A stretch of DNA of 6,455 nt, from the NCBI GenBank assembly GCA_003229235.1, contig QIIH01000451.1, forward strand, positions 1 through 6,455. Reading direction: 5' to 3'. Within the stretch, counting starts at the first letter, position 1. The number at the start of each line of letters is the position of its first letter. The translations under genes were made by a program, and so were the position numbers. Source of the stretch: Flavobacteriales bacterium. GTDB lineage: Bacteria; Bacteroidota; Bacteroidia; Flavobacteriales; Flavobacteriaceae. Below are positions 6,301 through 6,455 of this stretch, in pieces. A model generated the notes under the pieces. The model saw nothing but the letters and a program-made list of their open reading frames with translations. It had not been told where the DNA came from and did no database searches.

Positions 6301-6455
6301 ATTGGGCAAGAAGACGCCTTCGTAACAGAAGTATTCGATTTAGTGGGTGCAGCCGTACCAGGGTTGGTTTTCGATTTAGCTAAGGCTCAGCGTAATCCTT
6401 CTTTTAATGACGCTTTACGAGTAGAAATCTCTACCGATTGTGGCGATAATTATAC
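3340..6455 (+). CDS. Secreted subtilase (peptidase S8, KP-43-like), 3' end outside window
   Basis: An exported serine endopeptidase; 1038 codons are visible and the frame is still open at the end. Residues 1-29 are a signal peptide (basic KWLRK, hydrophobic core, probable cleavage near VA/QS at 29-30). A propeptide-like region follows (about 30-225), ending in a YVRWVE segment (202-207) as in KP-43-type subtilases. The S8 domain (about 240-510) has the triad Asp250 (VRDDG), His275 (SHGDGVAG) and Ser445 (GGTSAASPG), oxyanion Asn365 (SCGNSG) and SSRGP (408-412). Next are a KP-43-like beta-sandwich (about 514-638) with NDLDL (560-564) and NNMEQV (600-605), an Ig-like region (about 641-730), a fibronectin type III-like domain (about 733-812), a CARDB-like domain (about 826-932) and the start of a MAM/choice-of-anchor-J-like module (from about 939). 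The ATG follows in-frame stops at 3313, 3322 and 3325. A C-terminal type IX secretion signal is expected beyond the window but is not seen. Confidence 0.93.
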   Translation, partial: MDKITLPKWLRKTPLFLFSFFLFASSMVAQSDYTINYQGQLVNISANIDSFSWDQMPESSAWDDGYFGWLQFDESPSQTTQDYFSANNLELIEYLGKGAYQFYITSDTDISLLANYGVRGIVPVEGTFKLQDQLEYLDIPAYARSGDNFLVTLQFYKNVDVAFVISDLATKQIAVAQQYQDADVIDLIIPNNCLEALSNLPYVRWVELISAPPVKEDIQGKSIHRSNGLDTQTGSGWNYTGAGIGILVRDDGIVGPHIDFQGRITNIPTSNGGSHGDGVAGIFAGAGNLNPRYRGMAVGSEVFITNYVPNFLDSPTTTLLGSGDAYITNSSYGDGCNGGYSFNARSVDLQTNSMTSVLHVFSCGNSGGSNCGYGAGSGWGNITGGHKQGKNVIATANVFFDGSLVSSSSRGPAYDGRIKPDITAHGQGQISTSTNNTYQSFGGTSAASPGIAGVSAQLYELYADTHGGTIPQSALVKAALLNTANDAGNVGPDFKFGWGIVNGLKAGELLAEDRFSSDVISTGVTNSITIDVPAGTSQARFMLYWNDPAAASGAATALINDLDLVVSDPSTASFLPWLLDHTPSAALLDTPATNGADHLNNMEQVLFNNPTAGTYTIDVSGFDVPFGPQEYFIVYELISEQLTVVYPNFGESVVPGETEVIHWDAINTTDPFALEYTTDDGASWNAITTVTADITNYSWTVPASITGEARVRITSGAFSDESDMNFSISELTTGIEYLQVCETSVVLTWDAVAGAESYDIYVLGEKFMDVVANTTETIVSFPIVSASNPVWVAVAARNDTDGWVARRTIALNSPGTGTYNCAFANDLAVTSVDNTDADFSLVCDASPVTISATIFNPSMNAHSGFEISYQLDSETPVSETFAGTIEPGFFASYDFTTPLSIPATGNYTITVTVTLATDEDSSIDIYAALDATPLNAFEDFQTTGFPSEGWYIQNPDDGITWLSHPSIIGSSGVTTRVGLVNNYDYTAIGQEDAFVTEVFDLVGAAVPGLVFDLAKAQRNPSFNDALRVEISTDCGDNY

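Noticed and set aside
1..6455. Mobile element, prophage, CRISPR or defence-system content.
   Set aside because: No transposase or integrase, no terminal or direct repeats, no tRNA or attachment site, and no spacer-repeat pattern could be seen. All genes belong to common chromosomal families with similar base composition.

Overview
The window looks like an ordinary chromosomal segment of a Bacteroidota bacterium, most likely a flavobacterium. Four things point there. The DNA is AT-rich, and no gene start has a Shine-Dalgarno sequence. Elements matching the Bacteroidota -7 promoter consensus (TAnnTTTG) lie just upstream of the gene starts. One gene encodes an HU-like domain joined to a SPOR domain through a membrane helix, a combination typical of this phylum. 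The last gene is a very large, multi-domain exported subtilase of the kind flavobacteria usually send out by the type IX secretion system. This assignment rests on protein and promoter style, not on a database search.

Layout. Positions 2-478 (+) hold the C-terminal third or so of tryptophanyl-tRNA synthetase (trpS), with its KMSKS loop. It converges on dprA (475-1584, -), and the two stop codons overlap. dprA is divergent from an HU/SPOR membrane protein gene (1694-2623, +) across a 109-bp spacer that carries promoter elements for both directions. A hotdog-fold acyl-CoA thioesterase gene follows (2699-3208, +) with its own promoter-like element. After a 131-bp spacer comes a long open frame (from 3340, running off the end) for a secreted KP-43-like S8 serine protease. 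At least 1038 residues of it are visible.

How the genes relate. There is no obvious shared pathway: translation (trpS), ssDNA handling and natural transformation (dprA), envelope and peptidoglycan with a possible nucleic-acid link (HU/SPOR), acyl-CoA turnover (thioesterase) and extracellular proteolysis (S8). The spacers and promoter-like motifs suggest mostly single-gene transcription units.

I found no RNA genes, insertion sequences, CRISPR array, phage genes or defence system. No intergenic stretch exceeds 300 bases. The points most worth a second look are the HU-membrane-SPOR protein and its apparently leaderless start, the shared divergent promoter region with dprA, the TTG start of dprA, and the unusual residues beside the catalytic Asp and His of the protease. 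I do not see convincing evidence for a wholly new system.
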